64,000 nt of DNA from positions 119,619 to 183,618 of the forward strand of contig JAOTYE010000006.1 in assembly GCA_029862045.1 (NCBI GenBank), given 5' to 3'. This document shows, one piece after another, positions 1 through 8,653 of this stretch; the stretch's first letter is position 1; each line of letters opens with the position of its first letter. The translations under genes were made by a program, and so were the position numbers. Source of the stretch: Gammaproteobacteria bacterium. Lineage in GTDB: Bacteria > Pseudomonadota > Gammaproteobacteria > Steroidobacterales > Woeseiaceae. The notes below the pieces were generated by a model. It ran no database searches. It saw only the letters and a program-made list of their open reading frames with translations, and was not told the origin of the DNA.

Positions 1-194
1 ATCAGGCAGCGCACGCCAGCTTGCAGCGCGCCGATCTTAACGAGCTGGGTACGGTCCTCATAACGCAGGGGGAGCAGGAATAACAGGTCCTCGACACGGA
101 ACAGGCCAAGCCGCTCGAGTTTCTTCGCGAGCGCCGGACCGACGCCGTTCAGGACGGTCAATGGCGACGCGAGCTTACAGGGCGAGGACGGCAT
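1..194 (-). CDS. recG: ATP-dependent DNA helicase RecG, N-terminal fragment (cut by the window edge)
   Basis: RecG remodels stalled replication forks and Holliday junctions. Only about the first 64 codons are inside the window; the gene runs off the left edge. The translated stretch has the RecG wedge-domain start: a helix-hairpin-helix-like [15 protein letters not shown], then [17 protein letters not shown], which closely resembles the E. coli N-terminus. The ATG at 194 lies inside the 3' end of ridA, giving a 20-base overlap; a TTG at 161 is an alternative start. The order gmk-rpoZ-spoT-X-recG is the usual gammaproteobacterial one, which supports the call. Start position is moderately sure, identity is sure. 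Confidence 0.88.
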   Translation of the reverse strand, partial: MPSSPCKLASPLTVLNGVGPALAKKLERLGLFRVEDLLFLLPLRYEDRTQLVKIGALQAGVRCL

Positions 195-555
195 CTGCCT
201 CGACGTCAGCTCCCTTTGGCAAGGATGTGACACCAACGGCCGCACGCGCAGGAAACGGCCGCTCAAAGTAATCTTCCATGACGCCGTTGACCGTCGCGAA
301 GTTGGCCAGGTCGGTTAGAAAGACCGTCAATTTCACAACCTGGTTGAGATCACCGCCGGCGGCCTCCGCCACCGCCTTAAGGTTGTCGAATACCTGGCGT
401 GTGCGTGCTTCGAAGTCGCCGTCGACAAACTCCATCGTTGCGGGGTCAAGTGGAATTTGACCAGACAGGAATACGAGATCACCTGTCCTGATTGCCTGCG
501 AGTAGGTGCCAATAGCGGCTGGTGCATTATCGCTGTGAATTGCTTGCTTGCTCAT
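175..555 (-). CDS. ridA: RidA family 2-iminobutanoate/2-iminopropanoate deaminase
   Basis: RidA hydrolyses reactive enamine/imine intermediates released by PLP enzymes such as threonine dehydratase, protecting other PLP enzymes in the cytosol. The 126-residue length and the motifs IGTYSQAI near residue 15, [10 protein letters not shown] near residue 30 and the C-terminal PARAAVGV segment, whose Arg is the family's substrate-binding residue, fit the YjgF/YER057c/UK114 family. It starts 30 bases after the spoT stop and overlaps recG, so it is probably co-transcribed with spoT. In E. coli this slot between spoT and recG holds trmH; here it holds ridA. The family is sure, the exact substrate is inferred. 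Confidence 0.93.
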   Translation of the reverse strand: MSKQAIHSDNAPAAIGTYSQAIRTGDLVFLSGQIPLDPATMEFVDGDFEARTRQVFDNLKAVAEAAGGDLNQVVKLTVFLTDLANFATVNGVMEDYFERPFPARAAVGVTSLPKGADVEADAVLAL

Positions 556-585
556 CTGGGTTTCCGTTTCGTTCTGATAGATCGA

Positions 586-2742
586 TCAGGCGCAATCACG
601 ACTCACGCGAATGACGTTCGGCATGTTGCGAACATTACGCATGATCTTCGCGAGATGTTGGCGGTCTTTGACCTGCAATAGAAACGACAATACGGAACAG
701 TCTTCATGACGACCGAGCACGGAGACCTGCTCAATATTCGAGCCACTATCTGCGATCATCGCAGCGACCTCTGCAAGCACGCCGGGCTTATTTTGTGTGT
801 CGACCTGAATCTGGCTCGAAAACTCCCGATCGATTTCATCTTCCCAGCTTACCGATAGCCATTTCTCGGGTTGCTTGCGGAAGTTGCTGAGGTTGCCGCA
901 CTTATTGCGATGAATAACGATGCCGCGCCCGGAGCTGAGGTAGCCCATGACATCGTCACCCGGGATTGGGTGGCAACATCGCGCATAGCTGACAACCATG
1001 CCCTCGGTGCCTGCAATCACGAGACTTGCTTTGCCCGATTCGGACGCGCCCTCTTCGTCGCTTCCCAGCAGGAAGCGCGCGGTTAACGGGGCGAGGCGCT
1101 CCCCAAGCCCGATTTGCTCAAACAATTCCTCAATGTTGTTGAGGCCGAGTTCATCGAGCGCGGCTTTCATGCGCACTTTGCCGACTTTGCGCAGTGACGA
1201 AGCAAGGTCTTTTAGTGATCGGTCGAGCAAGCGCTTGCCAAGGTCGACAGATTCGCTCGAACGCATCGATTTCATATGGGTTCGAATCGCGTTCCGTGCC
1301 TTTGCGGTACGCACGAACGTCAACCAGTGTGGATTGGGTCTGGAGCCACGAGTCGTTATGATCTCGACGGTTTGGCCGTTCTGCAGCAGCGTTCTGAGCG
1401 GCACAAGGCCACGGTCGATCTTGGCGGCCACGCAGCGATTGCCAATGTCGGTGTGAACGGCGTAGGCGAAATCAACCGTCGTCGAGCCTTTCGGCATCGG
1501 CAGGATGTCGCCCTTGGGCGTAAACACGTAGATCTTGTCGGGGAACAGATCGACCTTGACGCTTTCGAGAAACTCCTCCGATGTGCCCGAGCGTTGCAGC
1601 TCCGCCAGGTTGGAGAGCCAGTCACGAGCGCGCCGTTGCGGTGTTGCATCGGACTTTTCCTCGGCTTTGTATTGCCAGTGTGATGCGACGCCCGATTCGG
1701 CGACGCGGTCCATCTCGCGCGTCCGTATCTGCACCTCGAGTGGTTGACCCTTCGGGCCGAATAATGTCGTGTGCAATGACTGATAGCCGTTGATGCGCGG
1801 AATCGCGACATAGTCCTTAAAGCGGCCTGGCATCGGCTTGTACAGGCCGTGCACAAGACCGAGCACTTTATAGCAATCATTGACGTCATCCACGATGATA
1901 CGAAAACCGTAGACATCAACAACGTCACTCAACAGCCGCTTCTTCTCCAACATCTTCTTGTAGATGCTGTAAAGGTGTTTCTCTCGACCGATGACGTCGG
2001 CCGCAATACCTTCTCCGGCCAGTGCCTGGTCAAGCTCCTCTGATATCTTCTTGACCATTTGACGCTGGCTGCCCTTGCTGCGGCGCAGGGCTTTGTCCAG
2101 AACGCGGTAGCGCATCGGATACAGGTAGCGGAAGCCAAGATCCTCGAGCATGACCTTGAAGCGATTGATGCCGAGTCGATTAGCGATCGGCGCATAGATA
2201 TCCAGCGTTTCTCTCGCGATACGCGCCTTCTTCTTCGCGGGCATCGCGGCCAGTGTTTGCATGTTGTGCAAGCGATCCGCGAGCTTGACAAGAATGACTC
2301 GAATGTCTTCGATCATCGCCAGCATCATCTTGCGAAAACTCTCGGCCTGCGCTTCAGCGCGACTGCGAAATTGAATCTGATCGAGTTTGCTGACACCGTC
2401 GACAAGTATCGCGATGTCCGAGCCAAACTTGTCTTCTATGTCGGTTAGCGATGCAGCTGTGTCCTCGACGACATCGTGCAAGATGGCGGCCGAAATGGCC
2501 TGCGCATCGAGGTGCATGTCGGCGAGCTCCTGGGCGACGGCGACCGGGTGGGAAATGTAAGCTTCACCGGACTGGCGCTTTTGACCATCGTGAGCTGCAG
2601 CGCCAAATTCGTAGGCCTGCATGACAGCCTCGACCTGTGCCGCAGGCAGATAGGACTCGAGCGTCTCAATAAGGTGCCGCAAACCATGGTCGCGCTTAGA
2701 CGCGCCCGGTAACTTGGCTAGCAGAGTTGCGGCGTAATCCAT
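586..2742 (-). CDS. spoT: Bifunctional (p)ppGpp synthetase/hydrolase SpoT/Rel
   Basis: This 718-residue protein makes and degrades the alarmone (p)ppGpp. Domains in order are the HD hydrolase (HDVVED near residue 88, so the Mn-binding His-Asp pair is intact), the RelA/SpoT synthetase (RFKDY, then NGYQSLHT, near residues 300-320), TGS (VFTPKGDI near residue 400) and a C-terminal ACT domain. The basic RFKD motif is the form found in bifunctional enzymes rather than the acidic form of monofunctional RelA. Both halves look active by sequence. It lies downstream of gmk and rpoZ, so GMP supply, the RNA polymerase omega subunit that binds ppGpp, and the ppGpp enzyme are encoded together. Confidence 0.97.
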   Translation of the reverse strand: MDYAATLLAKLPGASKRDHGLRHLIETLESYLPAAQVEAVMQAYEFGAAAHDGQKRQSGEAYISHPVAVAQELADMHLDAQAISAAILHDVVEDTAASLTDIEDKFGSDIAILVDGVSKLDQIQFRSRAEAQAESFRKMMLAMIEDIRVILVKLADRLHNMQTLAAMPAKKKARIARETLDIYAPIANRLGINRFKVMLEDLGFRYLYPMRYRVLDKALRRSKGSQRQMVKKISEELDQALAGEGIAADVIGREKHLYSIYKKMLEKKRLLSDVVDVYGFRIIVDDVNDCYKVLGLVHGLYKPMPGRFKDYVAIPRINGYQSLHTTLFGPKGQPLEVQIRTREMDRVAESGVASHWQYKAEEKSDATPQRRARDWLSNLAELQRSGTSEEFLESVKVDLFPDKIYVFTPKGDILPMPKGSTTVDFAYAVHTDIGNRCVAAKIDRGLVPLRTLLQNGQTVEIITTRGSRPNPHWLTFVRTAKARNAIRTHMKSMRSSESVDLGKRLLDRSLKDLASSLRKVGKVRMKAALDELGLNNIEELFEQIGLGERLAPLTARFLLGSDEEGASESGKASLVIAGTEGMVVSYARCCHPIPGDDVMGYLSSGRGIVIHRNKCGNLSNFRKQPEKWLSVSWEDEIDREFSSQIQVDTQNKPGVLAEVAAMIADSGSNIEQVSVLGRHEDCSVLSFLLQVKDRQHLAKIMRNVRNMPNVIRVSRDCA

Positions 2743-2794
2743 TCCCTGATCATACCCGCGTTACACGGAATGTCAGGTGTAAAGGAGCACGGTT

Positions 2795-3076
2795 TCAGTC
2801 GCCGATTGAAATACCGCGCACGGGCAGGATTTCGTCTGCACCTTCGGCCTGCATGAAGTCCTCGACGGGGGGCTGCTCGATTTCTTCCAGAATAGCGGGC
2901 GTTACGTGACCCTCGGCGATTTCGCGAAGAGCGACCACGGTTGGCTTGTCGTTTTCGAGCTCGACCATCGGCTCGGAACCATGCGCCAGTCGGCGGGCAC
3001 GTTTTGCGGCGACGAGCACCATCTCGAAGATGTTGTCGATGTTGTCGAGGCAGTCCTCAACCGTGATTCTGGCCAT
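2795..3076 (-). CDS. rpoZ: RNA polymerase omega subunit
   Basis: The 93-residue omega subunit helps assemble RNA polymerase by latching the beta-prime C-terminus and forms part of ppGpp site 1. [10 protein letters not shown] at the N-terminus, [14 protein letters not shown] near residue 17 and the [13 protein letters not shown] segment near residue 44 are diagnostic. The C-terminal tail is acidic, as in other gammaproteobacteria. It sits between gmk and spoT on the same strand. The upstream 112 bases hold a small palindrome listed separately and probably a promoter. Confidence 0.96.
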   Translation of the reverse strand: MARITVEDCLDNIDNIFEMVLVAAKRARRLAHGSEPMVELENDKPTVVALREIAEGHVTPAILEEIEQPPVEDFMQAEGADEILPVRGISIGD

Positions 3077-3103
3077 GTTTGTTTTATCCTCGGTGGCTAA
3101 TTA

Positions 3104-3118
3104 CCAGACATCGTCTGG
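3104..3118. promoter_or_regulatory. Perfect 6-bp inverted repeat in the rpoZ upstream region
   Basis: CCAGAC-ATC-GTCTGG is a perfect inverted repeat with a three-base centre, 27 bases upstream of the rpoZ start. On the rpoZ transcript it would form a short hairpin in the 5' leader; on DNA it could be an operator half-site pair. There is no T-tract, so it is not an obvious terminator for gmk. Function is unknown. Confidence 0.45.
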
Positions 3119-3188
3119 AATAGTGAACGTAGCAAAGACAGTAGAACGTCCAGAGGGCAACGCGATACCCCTTATTCCAAAAAGTTAT

Positions 3189-3809
3189 TTAGCCGATGAT
3201 GTCGGCAACGGCGGAGCGCAGCTCTGCATTGCCGGTCGCCTGAGCCTCGCCCCGTCCAGCCAGCACGGCCTCAAGATCAGCGACTGCTGTGTCGAGATCG
3301 TCGTTGATTACAACAAAGTCAAACTCGTCCCAGTGAGACATATCGCTGACGGCATCGCGCAGGCGTCGATTGATGACTTTTCTACTATCAGTGCGGCGAG
3401 TTCTTAATCGTCGCACGAGCTCATCGTGCGACGGCGGCAGAATGAATATCGTGACGCATTCGGGCATCGACTCACGCACCTGGCGAGCACCCTGCCAGTC
3501 GATTTCCAGAACGACGTGATGGTCGTTCTCGAGATGGTCTTCAACCTGGGCGCGACTGGTACCGTAGTGGTTGTCGAAGACCTCGGCAAACTCGAGCAAT
3601 GCGCCCTCGTCTCGCAGCGCGGCGAATTGCTGTTTGTCGACGAACAGATAGTCGACGCCATCAGCCTCATTGCGCCGCTTGCGTCGAGTCGTATAAGAAA
3701 TGGAAAAACGCAGTTCGGGGTTGCGCGTCACGAGTGCTTTGACGAGAGTCGTCTTACCCGCACCCGACGGTGCGGCAATGACGAACAACTTGGCCTGGCT
3801 ATCGCACAC
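3189..3809 (-). CDS. gmk: Guanylate kinase
   Basis: Phosphorylates GMP to GDP with ATP, upstream of GTP and ppGpp synthesis. The P-loop APSGAGKTTL is at residues 12-21. The SYTTRRKRRNEADGVDYLF stretch that binds GMP follows near residue 40, and the lid with RRLRTRRTDS lies near residue 133. Length, 206 residues, is typical. The start is a GTG at 3809, only 8 bases past the yicC stop, so yicC-gmk are likely one transcript. Confidence 0.96.
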   Translation of the reverse strand: MCDSQAKLFVIAAPSGAGKTTLVKALVTRNPELRFSISYTTRRKRRNEADGVDYLFVDKQQFAALRDEGALLEFAEVFDNHYGTSRAQVEDHLENDHHVVLEIDWQGARQVRESMPECVTIFILPPSHDELVRRLRTRRTDSRKVINRRLRDAVSDMSHWDEFDFVVINDDLDTAVADLEAVLAGRGEAQATGNAELRSAVADIIG

Positions 3810-3817
3810 CGCAGACG

Positions 3818-4684
3818 CTACTCGACGTTTTGAATCTGTTCGCGCATTTGTTCGATGAGAACCTTGAGTTCCACGGCAGCTGTCGTCGTCGCGGCGTCGG
3901 CCGACTTGGAGCCAAGGGTATTCGCTTCGCGATTCAGTTCCTGCATCAGGAAGTCGAGGCGGCGGCCAACAGGTTCTCCGCTGCCCAGCACCTGACGGAT
4001 TTCAACAATGTGGCTTTCGAGCCTGTCGAGCTCTTCATCAACGTCGAGTTTTTGCGCAAGCAATGCTAACTCGACTTCGAGACGCGCCGGATCAGCCTGG
4101 ACATCGAGACGATCGATTCGTTCTCGCTGCTTCGCATGCGCGCCGGCCAATACTTCAGGCATGCGTTTGCGAACCGATGCGGCCAGCGCTGCAATATCAT
4201 TGCAGCGCGACTCAAGCATCGTTGCAATTCGTTGGCCTTCGCTTGCCCGCATCTCGGCCAAAGCCTGCAGGGCCTGAGTTAACAGAACGGCAGCCTCTTC
4301 GGCAAGCGGCTCTGCATCGATCTCAGCTTCGGCGATGACGCCCGGCCAGCGCAGTATTTCGATGGCGCTGGGCGGGGAGGCTTTGGGTAACGCCTTGGAG
4401 ATTTCTGTGACTCGTGTACCGATCAATTGGATGAGATCAGCGTTAAGCTTCATCTCCGCTCGTTGATCGACGGCACGCCGCAGGTGCAGGGCACACTCGA
4501 CCTTGCCACGGTTGAGGACGCCGGATACTTGCTGCTTGAAGGCCTGCTCTTGAGGCCGCAGTTCTTCGGGTAGCCGGAACAACACGTCGAGATAGCGGTG
4601 ATTGACAGCCCGCAACTCCCACGTCAGCGTGCCGATCGCCGTTTCAGCGGACTGCCGCGCAAAGCCTGTCATACTGTGTAACAT
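3818..4684 (-). CDS. yicC: YicC family endoribonuclease
   Basis: The YicC family is now linked to RNA cleavage and small-RNA turnover in E. coli. I place the start at the ATG at 4684, giving MLHSMTGFARQ and 288 residues, close to the 287 of E. coli. A longer reading upstream runs antisense into the PP2C gene and has no YicC similarity. The N-terminal YicC domain (WELRAVNHRYLDVLFRLPEELR) is followed by the DUF1732 C-terminal domain, with DRLESHIVEIRQVL and GRRLDFLMQELNREANTLGSK. It precedes gmk, as in many proteobacteria. Confidence 0.93.
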   Translation of the reverse strand: MLHSMTGFARQSAETAIGTLTWELRAVNHRYLDVLFRLPEELRPQEQAFKQQVSGVLNRGKVECALHLRRAVDQRAEMKLNADLIQLIGTRVTEISKALPKASPPSAIEILRWPGVIAEAEIDAEPLAEEAAVLLTQALQALAEMRASEGQRIATMLESRCNDIAALAASVRKRMPEVLAGAHAKQRERIDRLDVQADPARLEVELALLAQKLDVDEELDRLESHIVEIRQVLGSGEPVGRRLDFLMQELNREANTLGSKSADAATTTAAVELKVLIEQMREQIQNVE

Positions 4685-4724
4685 CGATTCATTGTTATTG
4701 AAGTAACCGAAGCCCGCAACCACT

Positions 4725-5471
4725 ATGCAAATCGAATACGCCAAAGTTTCCGCATTAGGTGATCGATCTGACAACCAGGATCGCGCTGCCGTCGTCGTCT
4801 CTGAAGACGCGGCGTTGATGCTCGTGTTCGACGGCATGGGCGGGCATTCTGATGGTGCGCGGGCAGCGGAGACCGGACTGAAAATCGTGCAGGACACATT
4901 TATGGATACGCCGCTGCCGATATTCGATCCGCAAGGATTCCTTTACATGGCGCTGGCGCGGGCGCACGACGAAGTCGTCAACCTCGGCAGGGATGTCGCC
5001 GTCGATTTTCGGCCGCGTGCAACCTGCGCGATTTGCCTCGTTCAGGAGGGCGGTTCGTTCTGGGCGCACATCGGCGACAGTCGTATCTACCAGGTGCGCA
5101 ACGGTAACGTGTTATCGCGCTCCCGGGATCACAGTCATGTTGAGGTGTTGATTCAGGAAGGGGCCATCACCGAGGAAGAGGCACTCGACCATCCAATGCG
5201 CAACTTCGTCGAGTGTTGCATCGGTGGAGACGTACCCGTCCCGGACATGAGTATTACGGGGAGACAGAAGCTGCAACCGGGCGATGTGCTGCTCGCGTGC
5301 TCCGACGGATTGTGGTCGGGCCTGGCGGATGAGGACATGGCGCAGATCGGCTCCACAGGCGACAACAATCTCGCCGATAATCTCAAAGAGCTGAGTATTC
5401 AGGCGTTGAACGCGAACGCGCCCCATAGCGACAATACGACCGGCACCGCACTCAGGTGGCTCGGCGCCTGA
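4725..5471 (+). CDS. PP2C-type serine/threonine protein phosphatase
   Basis: A 248-residue metal-dependent phosphatase. The family motifs are present: GDRSDNQDR near residue 12, [10 protein letters not shown] near residue 34 (metal-binding Asp-Gly), [11 protein letters not shown] near residue 116 and CSDGLWSG near residue 190. There are no membrane segments. It reads divergently from yicC, 40 bases away, and is followed closely by rph. No Ser/Thr kinase is in the window, so its substrates cannot be read from context. Stp1/PrpC-like phosphatases often act on Hanks-type kinase targets; that is family knowledge, not shown here. Confidence 0.9.
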   Translation: MQIEYAKVSALGDRSDNQDRAAVVVSEDAALMLVFDGMGGHSDGARAAETGLKIVQDTFMDTPLPIFDPQGFLYMALARAHDEVVNLGRDVAVDFRPRATCAICLVQEGGSFWAHIGDSRIYQVRNGNVLSRSRDHSHVEVLIQEGAITEEEALDHPMRNFVECCIGGDVPVPDMSITGRQKLQPGDVLLACSDGLWSGLADEDMAQIGSTGDNNLADNLKELSIQALNANAPHSDNTTGTALRWLGA

Positions 5472-5491
5472 TGAAGTACAAAGGAGAAGAC

Positions 5492-6208
5492 ATGCGCCCA
5501 AGTGGCCGCGATCCCGACCAGATGAGGGTCGTTCGTTTTACGCCCGATTTCACTCGCCACGCGGAAGGCAGCGTGCTTGCCGAATTTGGCGACACACGCG
5601 TACTCTGCACTGCCAGTGTCGAGAATCGTGTGCCGCCCTGGATGCGCGGCAACGGCAGTGGCTGGGTGACCGGTGAATACGGCATGCTGCCGCGCGCGAC
5701 CAATACGCGCTCGGCGCGCGAGGCAGCGCGTGGCAAACAGGGCGGCAGGACGCTCGAGATCCAGCGCCTTATTGGCCGCTCATTGCGCGCGATTATCGAT
5801 CTCGACGCGCTCGGCGAACGAACAATAACGCTCGACTGTGATGTCATTCAGGCTGACGGTGGTACGCGCACGGTGTCGATCAGCGGCGCATATGTCGCGC
5901 TTGCACTGGCGACGCAACGTATGTCAGGCAGCAAGGCGATGCCCAGGAATCCGCTGCACGGACAGGTCGCCGCCGTGTCGGTGGGGATCTATAGCGGCAC
6001 TCCTGTTCTCGATCTTGATTATGCGGAGGACTCGGAAGCCGAAACCGACATGAACATCGTGATGAACGACGCCGGGCACTACATTGAAGTGCAGGGCACT
6101 GCCGAAGGGCACGCGTTTACCGATGCCGAGTTCACTGCAATGATGGGTCTGGCCAAAAAGGGCGTCAGGGAGATCATTGCGGCGCAAAACGAAGTGCTGG
6201 GGAGCTGA
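5492..6208 (+). CDS. rph: Ribonuclease PH
   Basis: Phosphorolytic 3'-5' exoribonuclease that trims tRNA 3' ends. The ATG at 5492 is preceded by a strong AAGGAGAA site and gives 238 residues, the exact family length. Two earlier in-frame starts overlap the phosphatase gene and are not conserved. [24 protein letters not shown] near residue 31, and [14 protein letters not shown] near residue 151 identify it. The partial frame-shifted rph known from E. coli K-12 is not repeated here; the frame is intact. Confidence 0.95.
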   Translation: MRPSGRDPDQMRVVRFTPDFTRHAEGSVLAEFGDTRVLCTASVENRVPPWMRGNGSGWVTGEYGMLPRATNTRSAREAARGKQGGRTLEIQRLIGRSLRAIIDLDALGERTITLDCDVIQADGGTRTVSISGAYVALALATQRMSGSKAMPRNPLHGQVAAVSVGIYSGTPVLDLDYAEDSEAETDMNIVMNDAGHYIEVQGTAEGHAFTDAEFTAMMGLAKKGVREIIAAQNEVLGS

Positions 6209-6215
6209 GTCGAGC

Positions 6216-6821
6216 TTGCGCAGGTTGCCGGATAAGGTCGTCATGGCCAGCGGCAACGCCGGCAAATTGCGGGAAATCGCGAGAATACTGGGCGACTTTG
6301 AGATCAACGTCGTGCCGCAATCGGATTTTGCTATCGCCGATGCTGAAGAAACCGGCAGCACGTTTGTCGAGAACGCGCTGATCAAAGCCAGGCACGCGGC
6401 GAGCGCAACGGGCCTTGCTGCTATCGCCGATGATTCAGGGCTTGCCGTCGATGCACTCGATGGCCGCCCAGGCGTCTACTCGGCGCGCTACTCCGGTCCT
6501 GAAGCGGATCCTGAAAAAAACATCGATCGTTTGTTGGCCGAACTTGATGGCGTACCGGACGAGCAGCGTGGCGCAACGTTTCATTGTGCCGCCTGTTTCG
6601 TGACGCCGGATGAATCTGAGCCGATTATTGCGGAAGGCAAATGGCGCGGAGTGATCTTGCGGGAGCGCCGGGGCGACGGTGGCTTTGGCTATGACCCGGT
6701 CTTCTTTGATCCTGAGCTTGGATGCAGTTCGGCACAGCTGAGTGCCGAGGAAAAGAATACCCGTAGCCACCGCGGCCAGGCATTGGCAGAGCTGGCCCGG
6801 CAGCTCTGCGAGTTGCAATGA
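6216..6821 (+). CDS. rdgB: XTP/dITP diphosphatase (non-canonical purine NTP pyrophosphatase)
   Basis: Hydrolyses dITP, XTP and related damaged nucleotides to monophosphates, cleaning the nucleotide pool. SGNAGKLREIARIL near the N-terminus, AEETGSTFVENALIKARHAA, and ADDSGLAVDALDGRPGVYSARYSG near residue 70 are the HAM1/RdgB signatures. The start is uncertain: the TTG at 6216 lies about 10 bases after a GGGGAG site and gives 201 residues. A TTG at 6225 and an ATG at 6243 are alternatives, and a longer reading overlaps rph. It overlaps hemW by four bases. Confidence 0.93.
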   Translation: MRRLPDKVVMASGNAGKLREIARILGDFEINVVPQSDFAIADAEETGSTFVENALIKARHAASATGLAAIADDSGLAVDALDGRPGVYSARYSGPEADPEKNIDRLLAELDGVPDEQRGATFHCAACFVTPDESEPIIAEGKWRGVILRERRGDGGFGYDPVFFDPELGCSSAQLSAEEKNTRSHRGQALAELARQLCELQ

Positions 6822-7987
6822 CATCCGATGGCAACCTTGACGCGCTGCCGCCGCTGTCTTTGTATGTTCACCTGCCATGGTGTGTCCGCAAATGTCCGTA
6901 CTGTGATTTCAATTCGTACTCAGCAGGGAGTGATGCGCCGCGTGATCGATACCTGGACGCATTACTTGTCGATCTTGATATCGAAGCAGAGCGGGCGCCG
7001 GGTCGCGAGCTGATCAGCATTTTCCTCGGTGGCGGCACGCCGAGCCTGTTTACACCGGAGCAGATTGCGAGGCTGCTCGACGCAGCGGGCGAACGATTTG
7101 CGGTAGCCGATAATATCGAGATCACGATGGAGGCTAATCCGGGTACGGTCGAATGTGGTGATCCGGCGGGTTATCGAAATGCCGGCGTTAATCGTCTTTC
7201 AATCGGGGCACAGAGTTTCGCACCAGAATCGCTCAAGGTGCTCGGCCGCATACACACTGTCGACGATATCGGTCGGGCCGTCAGCGGCGCGCGCGATGCA
7301 GGATTTGCAAACATCAACATCGATCTGATGTACGGGCTGCCCGGACAAAACGTCACTGCGGCAATTCTCGACATCGAGCGGGGGGCTCGGCTGGGGGTGA
7401 ATCACCTGTCTTGGTACCAGCTGACACTCGAGCCGAATACGGTATTTCATGCACGACCGCCGGCAGGGCTGCCCGGCGAGGAGCAGAGTTTCGAGATGCA
7501 GAGTCGTGGGCAGGAACGGCTCGCCGAACTGGGCTATGAGCAATATGAAGTGTCAGCTTATGCCCGCGATGGACATCGTTCGATACACAATCTGAACTAC
7601 TGGTTATTCGGCGATTATCTGGCGGTGGGTGCCGGGGCACACGGCAAAATTTCGGATTCCGGGGGCCTCTGGCGCTACGTAAAGCCCGCCAACCCGAGAC
7701 AATACATGGAGTTCATCGAGCATGGCGACGGCACTATCCAACTCGAGTCGATTTCGGCGCCGGATCGGCTGTTCGAATTCATGTTGAACGCGCTGCGGCT
7801 GACAGCCGGTTTCGACGAGGGGCTGTTTACAGCCCGGACAGGATTGCCGGTCGAGGTCCTGCGGCAACGCATTGGGCCGTTGCTCAGGAAGGGGCTCATT
7901 GCCGCTTCGGACGAGTATTCCTGGCAGGCAACGGCGCTCGGACGCCGATTTTTGAACGATCTGCAGGCCGAATTTTTGCCGCAGTAG
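6818..7987 (+). CDS. hemW: HemW-type radical SAM heme chaperone
   Basis: HemW binds heme and helps insert it into respiratory proteins; it is related to, but distinct from, oxygen-independent coproporphyrinogen oxidase. The radical SAM cluster motif CVRKCPYC is near residue 22, followed by GGGTPSLFT near residue 70 and the EANPGTVE strand near residue 106. Length, 389 residues, suits HemW. The N-terminus lacks the extension typical of HemN, which supports the chaperone call. It starts in an ATGA overlap with rdgB, so rph-rdgB-hemW form one operon. Confidence 0.92.
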   Translation: MTSDGNLDALPPLSLYVHLPWCVRKCPYCDFNSYSAGSDAPRDRYLDALLVDLDIEAERAPGRELISIFLGGGTPSLFTPEQIARLLDAAGERFAVADNIEITMEANPGTVECGDPAGYRNAGVNRLSIGAQSFAPESLKVLGRIHTVDDIGRAVSGARDAGFANINIDLMYGLPGQNVTAAILDIERGARLGVNHLSWYQLTLEPNTVFHARPPAGLPGEEQSFEMQSRGQERLAELGYEQYEVSAYARDGHRSIHNLNYWLFGDYLAVGAGAHGKISDSGGLWRYVKPANPRQYMEFIEHGDGTIQLESISAPDRLFEFMLNALRLTAGFDEGLFTARTGLPVEVLRQRIGPLLRKGLIAASDEYSWQATALGRRFLNDLQAEFLPQ

Positions 7988-8186
7988 CTTGTGCCTTTAT
8001 TCACAACATGCCGCGGATGCCTGTATTTTCAGTGCAAGAGGTGGCTCAATTCATTTCGAGTGTCGAATAGTATCCGTAAATGATTGTTTTCATTAGCTTT
8101 ATGAAAATGGCCAGAAAATGAGCATTTTGGCAACGGCGCTTGAAAATCCGCACCTTAGGTCACTCACCCAATTTTCTTCCACAGAC

Positions 8187-8209
8187 TTATCCACAGGATC
8201 TGTGGATAA
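8187..8209. promoter_or_regulatory. Inverted pair of perfect DnaA boxes
   Basis: Two perfect 9-mer DnaA boxes (TTATCCACA) face each other, at 8187-8195 on the plus strand and 8201-8209 on the minus strand. With flanking bases they make a perfect 10-bp inverted repeat around a three-base centre (GAT). A weaker match, CTTCCACAG, lies just upstream near 8176. The region is in the 340-base gap between hemW and rpmE, about 22 bases upstream of the probable rpmE -35 box. No dnaA, dnaN, gidA or parAB gene is nearby, so this is not an obvious chromosomal origin. DnaA binding is inferred from the motif only. Confidence 0.6.
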
Positions 8210-8231
8210 TCTATCCAGCAACGACGGGGGC

Positions 8232-8260
8232 TTGCGGCGATGATCGCTTCGCTATATATT
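8232..8260 (+). promoter_or_regulatory. Candidate sigma-70 promoter for rpmE
   Basis: TTGCGG at 8232-8237 and TATATT at 8255-8260 are spaced by 17 bases. The predicted start near 8267 would leave a leader of about 60 bases before the rpmE ATG. The -10 box is strong and the -35 is only half matched. The rest of the hemW-rpmE gap (7988-8186) shows no gene; it is AT-rich around 8080-8130. Confidence 0.45.
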
Positions 8261-8296
8261 ACGCGGCCATTTGGCCGGCCACGCGGCGGCCTGTAT

Positions 8297-8313
8297 GGCA
8301 CTCTGGAAGTGCC
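8297..8313 (+). promoter_or_regulatory. Hairpin in the rpmE mRNA leader
   Basis: GGCACT and AGTGCC pair perfectly around a CTGGA loop, ending 14 bases before the rpmE start and just ahead of the GGAG ribosome-binding site. bL31 is reported to repress its own translation in E. coli through its leader, so this hairpin is a plausible part of a similar control. That link is inference. Confidence 0.4.
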
Positions 8314-8327
8314 GTGGAGAGCAAAAC

Positions 8328-8531
8328 ATGAAAGCCGACATCCATCCCAACTACACCGACATAAAGGTGACCTGCAGTTGCGGAAACGAGTTCACGACGC
8401 GATCGACGCTCGGCGAAGACCTCTTGATAGAGGTGTGCTCCTCCTGTCATCCGTTTTACACGGGCAAACAGAAGATCGTTGATACGGGTGGCCGCGTCGA
8501 CAAGTTCCGTCGAAAATACGGTATCAGCTAG
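8328..8531 (+). CDS. rpmE: Ribosomal protein bL31, zinc-binding type
   Basis: A 67-residue large-subunit protein that bridges the two ribosomal subunits. MKADIHPNY and the zinc ligands Cys16, Cys18, Cys37 and Cys40 (CSC ... CSSC) show the zinc-containing form rather than the zinc-free paralogue YkgM. The end, [14 protein letters not shown], is typical. An in-frame upstream ATG at 8271 exists, but the family always starts at MKxDIHP, and a GGAG site precedes this ATG. Having only Cys+ L31 here says nothing about a Cys- copy elsewhere. Confidence 0.96.
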   Translation: MKADIHPNYTDIKVTCSCGNEFTTRSTLGEDLLIEVCSSCHPFYTGKQKIVDTGGRVDKFRRKYGIS

Positions 8532-8653
8532 GGGTTGACCCTGATTGCCCAGGTCGTTGGCTAGCTGCTAGCTTATGATTGATGGCTGCTCCGCCTGCCC
8601 GGGCGGTGCGCTGCTGTGCTTGATTAGCTGACAAAAACAGCCCGAGGAAGACA

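Noticed and set aside
8040..8260. Chromosomal origin of replication at the DnaA boxes
   Set aside because: Only two strong boxes and one weak one, no AT-rich 13-mer repeats, and no dnaA, gidA or parAB neighbours.
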